Below the pieces are notes generated by a model. It searched no databases. It was not told the origin of the DNA and was given only the letters and a program-made list of their open reading frames with translations. From Sternotherus odoratus (lineage: Eukaryota; Chordata; Testudines; Kinosternidae): a stretch of 64,000 nt of DNA. Positions 1-12,900 of the stretch are shown here, in pieces (position 1 is the first letter of the stretch; the number at the start of each line of letters is the position of its first letter). The stretch spans positions 13,305,603 to 13,369,602 of the forward strand of contig JAVMKO010000001.1 in the NCBI GenBank assembly GCA_032164245.1. Direction: 5' to 3'. Made by a program: the position numbers and the translations under genes.

Positions 1-185
1 AACTATCAAAGTAAGTGGTGGATTCTCCATCTCTTGAAGTTTTCAAATCAACACTGGATGCCTTTCTGGAAGAGACTCTGTAATCAAACACAAGTTATTC
101 GGTTCAATACAGGAGTAGCGGGATGAACCTCAGTGGGTTGAGTTATACGGAGGTCCAAATAGGAGAGCCATTGGTCGCTTCAGGC
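1..185 (+). repeat. CR1-like LINE 3' tail remnant
   Basis: The sequence around GGATTCTCCATCTCTTGAAG and GGATGCCTTTCTGGAAGA resembles a CR1 3' end. It is truncated by the window edge. Confidence 0.5.
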
Positions 186-900
186 CTTAAAATCTATGAA
201 TCTATTAATGTGTTTGAGTGTTTGTTTTTTAAATAAGAAACCTAACGTTCGGATGCTGCATGGAGCCCAATTGGCTTCAGTTGTCGACTTGGAGCTTACA
301 TGTAGCTCACTGCAGGATCAGAATCTAAATTCAGAAACATGAAATGCAACATTATAGCGATCTTAAACCAAAAATTAGAGTTCACATAAATAAGATGAGA
401 CACAAAAAATAAGCAGAGTAAACAGACAAACCTTGGAAAGAAATACTCGCTAAAGGAAGGTGGGTATGGTTTGTAAGTTACTTCTGAGTTACTTTGGTAT
501 AAATGTGAGCCCATAATTCAGTGTCTAAAAAGTCACTGTGTATCCCTAGAATAAGAAACCAATGTATGCATCATTTATGGACTAAGAAATCATTTGTACA
601 TTCAAAGTAGAGGAGATAAGCTCGCCATGCTAAGGGAGGCTGTGTTGTCTAATGGTTAAGTCATGGGATTGGATAATCACTGCTCTGCCATTAATTTGCT
701 ATGTGGTGATATAGAAGTGTAACTATTTCAGTCTGAAGCTTTGAGAGGATTATTATCTACATAGGGGGTTGGTGAAATAATGAAGTGGCCAGGACAGCGA
801 CCATTGCTATTCTAAAAATTAAACACATTAAGAAATCTTTGATAATTTGTGTCCCTAGTTTATGCATTGAATCCTTGTTTTATTTGTCAGGCAAGTTAAC
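186..900. other. Upstream/first intron sequence, nothing recognised
   Basis: A/T-rich single-copy-looking DNA before the first coding exon of MCM10. No promoter or exon could be supported. Confidence 0.5.
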
Positions 901-928
901 AATATTTCTGCTTTTCTCTCGCTAACAG

Positions 929-968
929 GTGAGATTCTTCCTTTGAAATCCTGTTGAAATCATGGATG
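929..968 (+). CDS. MCM10: MCM10 first coding exon with 5' UTR tail
   Basis: A pyrimidine-rich acceptor ends at 928. Thirty-three bases of 5' UTR follow, then ATG at 962-964, GAT and one base of codon 3, with the donor at 969. Only seven coding bases lie here. The splice gives Met-Asp-Gly-Asp-Asp-Asp, in line with the acidic start of vertebrate MCM10. The upstream non-coding exon(s) and promoter were not identified and may lie outside the window. Confidence 0.8.
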
Positions 969-3900
969 GTGAGATCTGCAGTTTTCCTCCTCCATGCCCC
1001 TCCCCCCCTTCCTTTTAACCTATGCCAATAAATGAGGGTAGTTAATGAGTTCAGAGAACATCCTTGGAAACTGCATTTAACTAGTGTAAAATTAAATCAC
1101 AGTCATTGTTTATTAGCAGATGCCTTTGCGGTCCAGAGACGAAGGCTATGTCTACCCTAGCACTTTTGTGGTTAAAACTTTTGTTGATCAGGGGTGTGGA
1201 AAAAACACCCCCCTGACTGACAAAAGTATCAGCAACAAAAGTGCCGGTGTGGACAGCACTAGCAACTGCCACTCTTTGGGGGTGGAGTATTTATCCCAGC
1301 AGGAGAGCTCCCTCCCACCAGCATAGAGTGGCTACACAGGAGACCTTACAGTGGCAAAGCTGCAACAGTACAGCTGTGCCGCTGTAAGGTGTGTCGTGTA
1401 GATGTATCCTAAATCCCCTACCAATCGATATAAAATGCCTTCATCAAAATCCTCTTCAGTTGGGCTGCTTTGGCACATCATCTTCAGCATCGAAGGCTAA
1501 ATCATGCGATTGTTCTTTCCTCTAAATTTCATCTCCCCTCAGTCTGTTTCATTCCTCTCTTTCTACTCATGTTTCTTTACTGCCTGGTCCCTTCTGGCCC
1601 CTGTACATATTTCCCCGGTGCTTGATTCCCTTCTTCCCCAGACATGCTGCCCAACTGCTTGGTCCCCATGTTCTCCTGGATACGCTCCCCTTCTCCTTTG
1701 ATCCCATTTATAGTTCCTGCTGATGACTTGCAGTTCCACCCCCACTACTAATCCCTTTGGACAGCTCCTGTTTCTACTTTTTCAGCAGGCTTTTCTTCGC
1801 AATGAGGCTGCCAACAAGGAAATGCTAGCAAAGTTTGGCCTGCCAGCTTTCTGCAGGCCATTGATGGACCACCGTTTGGAAGCTTGGGCAATAAACCAAA
1901 AATTAATCTAGTACTAAAATAATATAGAGCATACCTAACAAGCTGTGGAAATCTCCTGTCATTCCCCGTGTTTCTGCCTACAGCTCCAATCTACCTTTCT
2001 TGATCAACATAGGTGACAATTTCGGCTCCTTGCTTTGTTGTTTCTCATGTAATTTTTTTATACATAGCAAATTTTAAAGAAATAGCGTCTCAGATACATT
2101 GTTTTACGTTAGAGGAAGAGATTGGAAGCTATTCTGTATTCCACTGTTGTCTTCCTTTTTCCAGCAGCAGTTTCGCTTGGGGCTAACTTACGGTTTTATA
2201 AAACAATCAGTGCTGTGATTACATCTAATTAGCTATCAACTTTTCTTTGTAATTAGATGTGATTGCAGCATCTTGGGCACATATTACATTGCAGTTTAAT
2301 TGAGCTATGCTGACTCTTGGTTTGATTGGTTTGTTCCAGGTGATGACGACTTGGAGCTATTGGCCTCCCTGTTGGAAGAGAATGAGGCAACTGAGGATAG
2401 GAATACTCCTGAAGAGACCACAGCTCACGCAGATGAGGCTGGAGAACCAGATGAGTATGACGAGTTGTTTGACGCAGAGGATGATGCATCCTACACCGAG
2501 GAGGTTGATACTGAGGAGAGTGAAGCCAGTGAGCAGAAGGAAAATGTGTCTGCAGTGTTTGGAGATGTGGATGACCTGATAGAAGAGGAGGAAAGAGAAG
2601 AAACTGTACAGGAAATACCCTGTTCTCCAGCAATCAAACAGGAGAAAGAGAAACACAATCAAGATTTGCAAGGTTTGCTAACCAGTCATTTTTGTCTGAT
2701 TTGTCATGCCCTTCAAGCTCATGCCCTTCAAATATATATCATCCCTTTGCAAACGGTGATGATCACTACAGAGCTGATTGGAGCATACCAGGGGGTTCAC
2801 GGGATTAGTTAGGGATAGAGAGCCCTTCCTCTCAAGGTCTCCAGTTCAACTCCAGCCCTGTTGGGAAGTGGCTGAAAGCTCTCATGAAGACTGTTGGGTG
2901 GCCCGGGTTAAGTAAGTGCATTGGGTTTAGTCCAGGTTCAAATGTCCACATAGCAAAATTTACCATCCCAAATGCCATCTTTGTCAACAGAGAGACCAAG
3001 GACTGAATAAGCCATGGACTCTGAACTACCCCCTCACTCCTAGAGGTGGTTGAGGTACATTAGCACACCAGTACAGGGAAGCTTATCTGAACTTGTACCC
3101 GTTCTATAAAGAGTTCTTCACCCTTGAGGGCTGTCATTCTGACACCTTTCACTGGTACAGAAAAAAAATGATCACCCACTTAAACGTCAACAACAGACAG
3201 TCCATCAGAACTGCTTCTTGTGCGTTTATTGATCTTTGGGGCTGAATCTGATTGGGTTGGTTAAAGTCTTAACATAAAAATCAGCATCAGAGTAACTTAA
3301 AGGGGTAGTATCAATGCTATTGTGACTATGCTAAGCTAAGCCAGGCAGACACAAACAGGTTACCAGTCACGATCCAGTGTTGGTACTTTTGGGGCTGGTA
3401 CTCAATACTCTCACTTCATTGCATGTATTGAGAGGAAATATAAATGCACATGGCATAACATCATGTAAGTAGTGTTGGGAAAGTCTGTGTTCCCTGTGAG
3501 CCTTACAGAACTTGAGTGTTCTTTTTATCATGGCTTCCATTTTTTTCTCTCTCCCCTTAGAATCGCTTCTTAATTCCCATGATTTAGTAAAGCCAATAAG
3601 CTTCCAGTGATGTTGTAAATCTTAATCTATGCTGGTTTCCTGCTAGCTTCATTATTTTTGGTTTCTCCTAGATGAACTGAGGAAATTGCAAGAGCAGATG
3701 AAGAAGTTACAGGAGCAGTTGCAAATGACTGCAATTGGGCAGCCATCCAGCTCAGGCCCGCAGAAAAAAATCCCTGGTAATTAGGTTAATTCAACACATT
3801 TCTCATGTCTCTGCATCCAAACTTGTATTTATAGTCAAGTCTTGCAGGCAACGAGGTGTCTAAGCAACTAGGAAAAAGGTGTCCACTAGTAGAAGAGGGA

Positions 3901-6900
3901 TAGCCTGATTGAGAGAACACAGGTCTGGGTTCTATTCCTTGCTGCTACAAATTTCTTATCACCTTGGGCAAGTCACTAAATCACTGACCCTCAGTTTCCC
4001 CATCCGTAAAATGAGGATGATGCTCTGTAGGGTGTTCTATTGATTCACGTGTATAAAGCTCTTTGAGGTCCTCCAATGGAAGGTGCTACATTGGAGGCAA
4101 TTGTTGGTAGACGGTACATTTCACGCAACATACCGATCCGATTTCTTTGTGGTGTTACTGCGAGTGATACAGCTGTGTGGTGAATGTGGTAGGGATAAAA
4201 AGGAAGAGGGGTCATATTTAGGGCTAGCGAAGTATGTTGTACCAGTGCTCCAGCTTGGAACAGCCCAATGGTTCATTTGTACCTGCTATCTTGAGGGACT
4301 GGAGGATGAGCGGCTGGTATCTACTGGGGGATGAGCTGCTGATAGCAGCTGTTACATTTCAAATGCAGTCTTCAGGAGCTGGCAGTTACGTGGAGAGGTT
4401 TCCACGTTGATTCCTGTATTTAATTTATACAAGGATGTGTTCAGTTGGGAGCAATTATTAGAGTTTGTATCCAGCCGGTGAGGTCTCATTAATATTCTTT
4501 GTTTTTGTTGACCAGGTAAATCACCCTGTGTTCCCGTCAAGGAAAGGAAAACTCCGAAACTCCTGGAGTCACCATGTTTCTCTGCTCAGCTCAACAGCCC
4601 TGCTTTATCGATAACCAAACTGGGACCCCAGAAACCGAAACATTCGCCATCAGGTATAGTTCTTAGTAACTAGGTTCTGGTGCAGTTAAGCTGCCTTAGC
4701 GCTATGCTGCTGTCTGGTAAATATTCGTTTGGGCTCTCGTCTGAGAATAGGAAAGTTACACTGTAGATGAGGCACTGGCTTAATCTCTTAAAGGAAACCG
4801 CACCGCTTGAGTCATTTACAAGTGAACAGGAGCTTGTCCTTGAGATTCCACTACAGGGAGCAATCCTGTACTGAGGAGGCAGGGCTGACTAGCTGAATAC
4901 ATTTTTTCCATCGCTAATGTGGGTAATATGGTCTAGACTGGTGACCCTTGTTAAGTTGAAGTTGCTGTATTTTGTAACTGAGAATATTGTTTTTCATTCG
5001 TTATACAGATTTTCCTTCTTTTTTTCCCTCCCTGTTATTTACAGAAAATAAGGGTCCTCCTCCAAGGCCAATAACAAGTTCATCATTTCAACCTCTCAGA
5101 TCTACTCCTGGGAACAGGCCCAAAATGGCCACCAGAGACCGGACTCCTCAAGTGCAAGAGAGGTCTGGTGTGACTGATCAGCCAGTCTCCGTGGAAACCT
5201 TCTCTGGGCTCAGATTAAGGTCAGTGACCCAAAGCTGTTCTGGGTGTCAAGGGAACATTTTTAAATAACGGGAGAGATGAGATCCTTCTAATGGACTGTC
5301 CCAAAGGTGCTTCCTCCGTCAAATGCATTGTAAATGGGGATCTCGGGCGGTAACACCAGGGTGAAATTTCTGGTTGGCTGTATTTTATAAATAGCTTCCC
5401 CATCTCAGAATGAATATTCTCTGATCAGGGTGGAATGTTAATAATCTAGCAGCAGCACTGGTCAGTAGTTCAGTAATTAGACAGCAACATCTCTGCTGGC
5501 TTGTTGACCATTTTTTGTCCTTTTCCACAGATGCTAACCATGCTGTTCTCACCTAGAGTCCATTTTTAACAATGTCCCAGTCATTTTATTAGACAGTCTG
5601 CTTAGAACTGCTTCTGTCCCAATATGTTCAGAGATGGTGGGGAGCCAAGGGAGACATGATGGAGTCTGCTCCTGTTCCAATCAAAATGAATGGGTGTTTT
5701 GCTATGGACTTCAGTATGAGCAGGCGGGGGCTCTCAGGAGCTGACCCCATATTCCTAATACTTGTGGCCACAAAAGGTCTCTTGTTACTTCAAATGGCTT
5801 TCCTCGTTGGAAAAAGCGGTGAATTTCAAACCCGCACTCATGCTTGCGCAAGAATATCGTTCAGTCCTAGCTGAAATGAATAGAATTAACCACAGATACA
5901 AGGTTAACTTGCTGTGTTAGTATTTGGACACAACTAAATACCTCAGCAGCCTTCAAATATTTGTACAGTAAAACCTCCATTTAACGGACTAATTCGGGCG
6001 AGGGGGTGTCCGTTAAATCAAAAAGTCCGTTATTTAATAATAAAAAAAAAAATGAGCTGTCGGAGCAGCAGCCCGCCCGCTGGCTGGACCCGGGCGGCAG
6101 CCGGGAGCCAGCAGCCAGCCCGCCTGCTGCCGTGACCCGGGCGGCAGCCAGGAGCCGGCAGCCAGCCCGCCAGAAATGGATCAGGAATGCATCAGACTTG
6201 CTCAGAAATTTTGTCCGTTGCATCCAAAGTCCATTAAATCAAGGTCCGTTAAATCGAGGGTTTACTGTATATGTTTAACACCAGTAACTGACAGGAATTG
6301 CTTCAGGTGATCTAAGGTTGTACAGCTTGGAGGAATGGGATGAAATCAGGAGCAGAACATACTTTTCAGTGACTTCTTTTAGAATGTGGAGTGATCTACC
6401 AGCGGAAATGCTGGGCTCTTTAAGAACAGAGCACAACGTGCTACACTCCTAAGAATAGTCCTGCAACGGTGGAGGTTGGGGATGGGCTAGATGGTCTGAT
6501 AGGTCTCTTGCTGTAATTTCATGAATGTAAAAGCTATTGTACATGGGTTTTGGTCATCTCCCTGTATTGGTGTCAATGTTAGTGGTCTCTATATGCTCTA
6601 TTTCTTAATGTAGAAACCCCCGTGTGTCATCAGTGGAAATAGACAGGAAAATGGCTGGACGGAAGCTGATCAGACTGTCTCAACTGCAAGGCAAACTGGC
6701 TGCGGGGAATCTGGAGGAAACAGACTGGGTAACATTTGGAGTCATAATAAAGAAAGTCACCCCTCAGAGTTCAAATAACGTAAGCAGTTTTGTTCTTTTC
6801 TCAATTAAATGAGGGTATTTTCACTGACAGGCTAACTAGATTTTGCACATTTTGTCAGCCAACGCCACTTTCTTGTTTTAATTAAAACAAGCTACTGCAC

Positions 6901-9900
6901 CTCTACCCTGTTATAACGCGTCCTCGGGAGCCAAAAATCTTACCATGTTATAGGTGAAACCGCATTATATCAAACTTCTACTAACACCCACTTCCCGCCC
7001 CCTGACCGACCCCTCAGAATTCCTGACCCATCCAACACCCCCCTGCTCCTTGTCCCCTGACCGCCCCAACCCCTATCCACACCCCTGCCCTCTGACAGGC
7101 CACCTGGGACTCCAACATCCTATCCAACTCCCCCGGTCCTTCACCACCCCGCTCCCAGAACCTCTGCCCCATCCAACCCCACCACTCCCAGTCCTTTGAC
7201 CACCCCCCGATACCCTCTGCTCCTTATCCAATGCTCCGGCCCGGCCTCCTTAGCACTCAGAGCAGCATGTCAGAGCCAGATACGCTGCCCGGTGATCCAT
7301 CGGAGCGTGCAGCCCTGCCCCCCAAAGTGCTGCTTGCGCGGCACACTGAGGCTGCGGGGAAGGAAGGGACACCGGGAGAAGGGGAGGAGTTAACGTTTCC
7401 GCATTATATAAGCTTTCGTGTTATATCAGGGTACAGGTGTATATTAAATGCGAATAGTCTAGGTAGTCTAGGTTAATTCAATGCTGCTAGTGTCTGCTCT
7501 CATATGAGAGCCTGAATGCATGGCATAAGATTGTCACCTTGAAGATTGTTGTACATGCATTCTGTAGGATTATTTCATTTTTATTATGACTTATATTGTT
7601 ATGAATTTCTAAATTCACAAGCTTTGGCCCCCAGAAGAGCAGCTACCTCTATGAAAGCAGAAGTCACAATATTAAATAGACCCTAAATAAATAAAACAAC
7701 CAAACTTCATTTTCATTCTTTATCCTCCAAATTTCAATCCCTTGGTCCTGCAGTCCCAAAAAGTGAGTTGATGTGCTAGCTCACTAAATCACAAGATAGA
7801 ACAGATCTATTAGGTCACTTAGTAGTTTTCCCTTCCCATGAAGGATTGTTGCCTATTTTTCGGCTTGGCAGAATTCAAATTTTATTATTTATAATTTTGA
7901 GAGATGTCAATGTTTATTTTTAAGCATTTTTTCCCTATTTTTATCAATTTAAACTTTCACAGTTGGGGGAAATTAGGAGGGGTCAAGCAATTACTATTTA
8001 ATGACTATAGATATTAAGATTCAAAAAGTTGAAGAGTTATAACTGTTTAAAAAAATTTGTCAACCTCCCATGTCAAAATATACAAAGTACATAGCCCTAA
8101 ATCAAACTCTAATAAAGTTCTCAAGCAGAATTTTTCTTACTTTGCCTAATTGTAAATTTCAGTTATTATCCTTGGAAATATTTTTTGTTGGTTTGTGTGT
8201 AAGGTGAAATAGATGTTTGTTAACATTTACCAATTAAAAATCAATCCGTCCAAGCCTACCTATCATACACTTACTAAAGCTTTGTTCAACCTTGTTCTAA
8301 AAGTGCCAAGTCATGGGGCTTCTACCAGTTCCCTTGTGATCATTCTACAGGCTAATATTTTGTCCAGCAGAAGTTTAACAGTTACACACAGAGCTGAACA
8401 CAAGGTCTGTATTCTAGATCCAACTAGGTGGTCTTAGGAAGAACTCTGCCTCAATTTCATCATCTGTAAAATGGGGTTAACAAGTACTGTACAGGGTTAT
8501 TATGGATTAATGAGAGTCTGTGTGAAGTGCTGTATAGCTATTAAATATTGGTAACAGGGAGCAAGAATCGTGGTCATAATTATATATTTTACAATTACAT
8601 TTGTAAGTAAATAATGTTGCCACAGTATTCCCTGGCCTATGCTAAGTATAGAGAACAAAGGTAAAAAAAGGTAAGCCTAAGCAATATCAGTTTTCTTATT
8701 AAGATTTTAAAGGGAAAACCAATGTCTGTTCCAGGGCAAAACTTTCAGTATCTGGCGGCTGAACGACCTGCGTGATCTGAACAGCTGTGTCTCATTGTTT
8801 TTGTTTGGTGATGTCCACAAAGAACACTGGAAGACAGACCAAGGCATGGTCATCGGGCTGCTCAATGCAAATCCTATGAAACCTAAAGAGGGCTCGGATG
8901 AGGTAAGACTGGGTTTTTTTTCCCCCTCTTGGATTCGTAATTTTATTTGGGCTGTCACCGGGAAATGTTTCAAAACACTGCCCAACTGATGTTATAATTC
9001 ACAGTGCCCGCAGAAGGAAAAGTACTTGGAAATTTATATCCCACCCTGCAATTCATTCTATAAAATGCTTCCAACCTTACTACAGCTCCTTGTCCTGTTT
9101 CCCTGGAACCCTGAGCATATAAAGCTGGGATTTCCTTTTCCTCGCTTGACAATAAACCGATTATGTGTCGAGAAGGTCTCTCGTTTTTCTCCTTTTCCCT
9201 CGTTTTCTTTTTCTTTTCCAAATCTGAGCAGGTGGCTAGGAGTTTTTACCCCCCTTTTCTATTAGGGCCACTTTTTTCAGTAATTCTCCCTGTACATGAT
9301 TTATGGGCATATAGTAGTATTTGACCCCGTGTCATGATGACTGCCAATCAGCTTCTGAGGAAGGCCAACACCCCTTCTGGTACAGGTGGTGCCTTGAACT
9401 GCGGTGGACAGTGGACCAGCCTGAACCCTCCACGTACAGTGGGCTAGCCTGGTATAAATGTTTCAATTAAAGTGAACTGTAAAAGGTGCTTGTGATGGGT
9501 TGGATCACAGAAACCCCCTTGGGGCTGCCAACTGATGTGTCAAGACTTCTTCTGCCCCTGCTCTCCTGCCCTGGCAGCTTGGGACTCCAGAGCCCTGCCT
9601 GGTTTGAGCCAGACCCACTGGCCTCCTGCAAACCCAGACTCAGGTCTGAACCACGTCCTCTAGCAGCTGTAGGCTTCAGCTTAAGAAGTGTTCCTGTCTT
9701 TAGCACTCAGATACCCAACTCCCAATGGAGTCCAAACCCCAACTAAATCCGTTTTACCCTGTATAAAGCTTATAGATTGTTCACCCTCTATAACACTGAT
9801 AGAATATGCACAGCTGTTTGCCCCCAAGTATTAATACCTACTCTGGGTTAATTAATAAGTAAACCGTGATTTTATTAAATACAGAAAATAAGATTTAAGG

Positions 9901-12900
9901 GGTTCCAAGTAGTAACAGACAGAACAGTGAATTACCGAGCAAAATAAAATAGACCACGCAAGTGTATGTCTAATACAGTAATAAAACTGAATACGGATAA
10001 AACCTCACCCTCAGTGATGTTCCAGTAAGATTTCTTTTACAGACTAGTCTCCTTCTAGTCTGGGTCCAGCAATCACTCACACCCCCTGTAGTTACTGTCC
10101 TTTGTTCAAGTTTCTTTCAGGTATCCTTGGGGGTTAGGGTGACCAGACGTTCCGATTTTAAGGGACTTGTCCCGCGTCCCGACCAAGGTATGGTTGGGAC
10201 GCCCGTTGTCCCGATATTTGGGAACTTTTCCGGCCGGCAGGGCAGCTGATTCACTCACCTGCCAGCAGGAGCACACAGCTGACTCTGTGGGGGAGGGGAG
10301 CTCTGCTTGGGAGGGAAGGGAGGCAGAGAGCCCCTGGGCAGCTCCCCCCCCCCCCCCCGCTCCCCCTGCACTGGCAGAGAGAGACTTGTCCTGACTCTCT
10401 GCCTGGGGCAGTGGCTGTAGTGGGGTTGATGATCGCTGATGAGGGGCTGGGGGAGGGGGATGGCCTGGGGCTCTCTGCCTCCCCTCCCTCCCTCTGCCAG
10501 CGCATGCAAGCAGCGCACCCCCCCCTCCCCCACCTGGCTGTGGCTCCTCTCACCTTTTCCAGCCCCATTGCCCCAGGCAGCTTCTAAACAGCCAGGTCCC
10601 TCCCCTCCGAAGAGATCTCTGGCCGTGGAGCATACAGCTGCATGCTGCAGGGACTGGGCTGCTTGCAGAGGGGGCAGAGAGCCCCCGGCCACCCCCCCAT
10701 CACCCACAATCCGGCTCCTGCCCCCTGACCCAATCCTGACCTGACCCCAAGAGCCAGAGGGACCTGCCTGCCGGATATTTCCTGGGACAGGAGAACAGAG
10801 CAGCCCCAGGTAAGCATCGCTGGGACTCCCCACCTCAGCCCCTGGCAGGTCCCTCTGGCTCTTGGGGGAGGGGGCTTTGCATGCTTACCTGGCTGCAAGC
10901 CCCACTCCAGGCTCCGGCAGCTCCCACTGGCACTTTTCCCAGCCCCTGAGAGCCACAGAGCTAGTCCTTTTGGCTGGAGAGACTGGAGACCCCTTGTTGC
11001 TCTCACCCTAGGAGCCAAAGACCTCCCAGTAGGGCTGGTGAATGTGGCCAGAGAAGGGAGCAGGGTGTGATGGGATGAGTGTCTGGGGGGGGGGGGGGAG
11101 GCTGGGCAATGAGGGAGGTTTATATGTTTTTGGGTGCTAGTCAGTGGGGACCTGGTGGGGGAGAGCCCTTAAAACTGCCCACCAACAAAGCCAGCACCTC
11201 TGCTATCTTCCCCGCCGCGCCTCCCGCAAGGCGCAGTTTAAAACCACGCAAGGCACAGCCGCACAAAAGCGCAATTGGAAAACAGGGGGGCATGGGTATA
11301 TGCACGTGGTGTGGCCGGGACCAAAGGTCGAAGCCGGGTGCAGGAACAGGCAGTTTGGCACTGCTGTTCCCCGCACACAAGGAAAAAAAGCCGCCCTCTC
11401 CCCCCCGAAGTTCAAGTCACTCGTAGGGTGCCACCCACCACCCTTTATAAACCAAGTCATGCAGGGCCGTCAGGTCTTCCCTGCGTGTCTGGGGGAGGGG
11501 AGGGCGCAAAATAAAAACAATAATAATATAGCACTATCAGATTATTCATTTATTTTCATTAAATATATAAACTAAATAATAGTATATTTAACCCCTGGCC
11601 CTGTGGTTTCTACAACCCCTTTTTCAGCTTCCTAGGGCTGTGTGCCCCCCTCATGGCTCTGACCAGGGCTGAACACCGGTGCCTGTTGTGTCCCACCCCT
11701 CCACTCATGCCCCATCCCCCACTCACCCCCCTCCCCCACTCACCCCCCTCCCCTTGCACCCCCCTCATCCCCCCCCCCCCAATGTGTCCTGATATTTCAC
11801 TCTTCCGATCTGGTCACCCTATTGGGGGTGGAGAGGCTCTCTTGAGCCAGCTGAAGACAAAATGGAGGGGTTTAAACAGACTTCCTCTTTTGGGTGGACA
11901 CCCCTCCCTCCCCCTGTGTAGAATCCAGCTACAAAATGGAGATCTGGGGGTCTGTGCATGACTCAGAACTTAAAGGTAGCAGCCATTGTTCACATGCTAC
12001 CTTGAACGTGCTCAGGCAGACTTCTTATGTGGATTGAAGCCTCCCAAGATCCATTGTCCATGAAGTGCTTCTTGACTGGGCACTTAACTTGCACTTTCCT
12101 TTCTCAAGAAGCTGACCAAATGCTTTACTAAGGCTACTTAGAAATCAAGCAAGTACACAGCCAGTATTCATAACTTCGAACACAAAAATGATACGTGCAT
12201 ACAAATAGGAGAAATAGATTCAGTAGATCGTAACCTTTGCAGAGAGATGTTATAGGGCATATGTAGCATAAAACATATTCCAGTTATATATACATTCCAG
12301 TCATATATACATTTATAAGCATCTTTCCATAAAGCCTTGTGGGGTGCACTATCACAGTGCTAACGTCCAGTAATGACATCTGAAGCCCTCTGTCTTTCCA
12401 CAGCATACATACAGCATGGTCCGTAGCAGTGCAGCCTAGTCATACCGATATAGCTAAGCTGTGTTCCGAGGATGACCATGTTCAGGGCTGAGCAGTTGTT
12501 TGGTCTCCATGCCTGTTCATTTTGGCTTCTCTGTGGAGACTGCCCGCACAGCTGGGCCACTTGATGGTGGCTTTTGTCCTGCAAACACATGTTCACTAGA
12601 AATTTGGACTGAGACCATCTATTGGCTCATAATTCGTCAACTTGTTGTCCTGTGGTAAATTACACTTGGTCACTATAAACCTAACAGGAGCTGAACCAAT
12701 GACCTGGAGATCAAGGGCTCTGTTTCATTGCCATCCTGTGTCCCATCCAGCCCCTCTCCAGAAGTTTGTTTATTGAACCTGTGGTTTACTCTTTATGCTG
12801 TTTCTTTTTAGATGTGTTTGTCTGTTGATCACCCCCAGAAGATCTTACTTTTGGGTGAAGCTCTGGACCTGGGAACCTGCAAAGCTAAGAAGAAGAGCGG

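Noticed and set aside
10251..11018. GC-rich overlapping frames of 100-190 codons
   Set aside because: Inside the large TIR element, no recognisable domain, frames open on both strands by composition.
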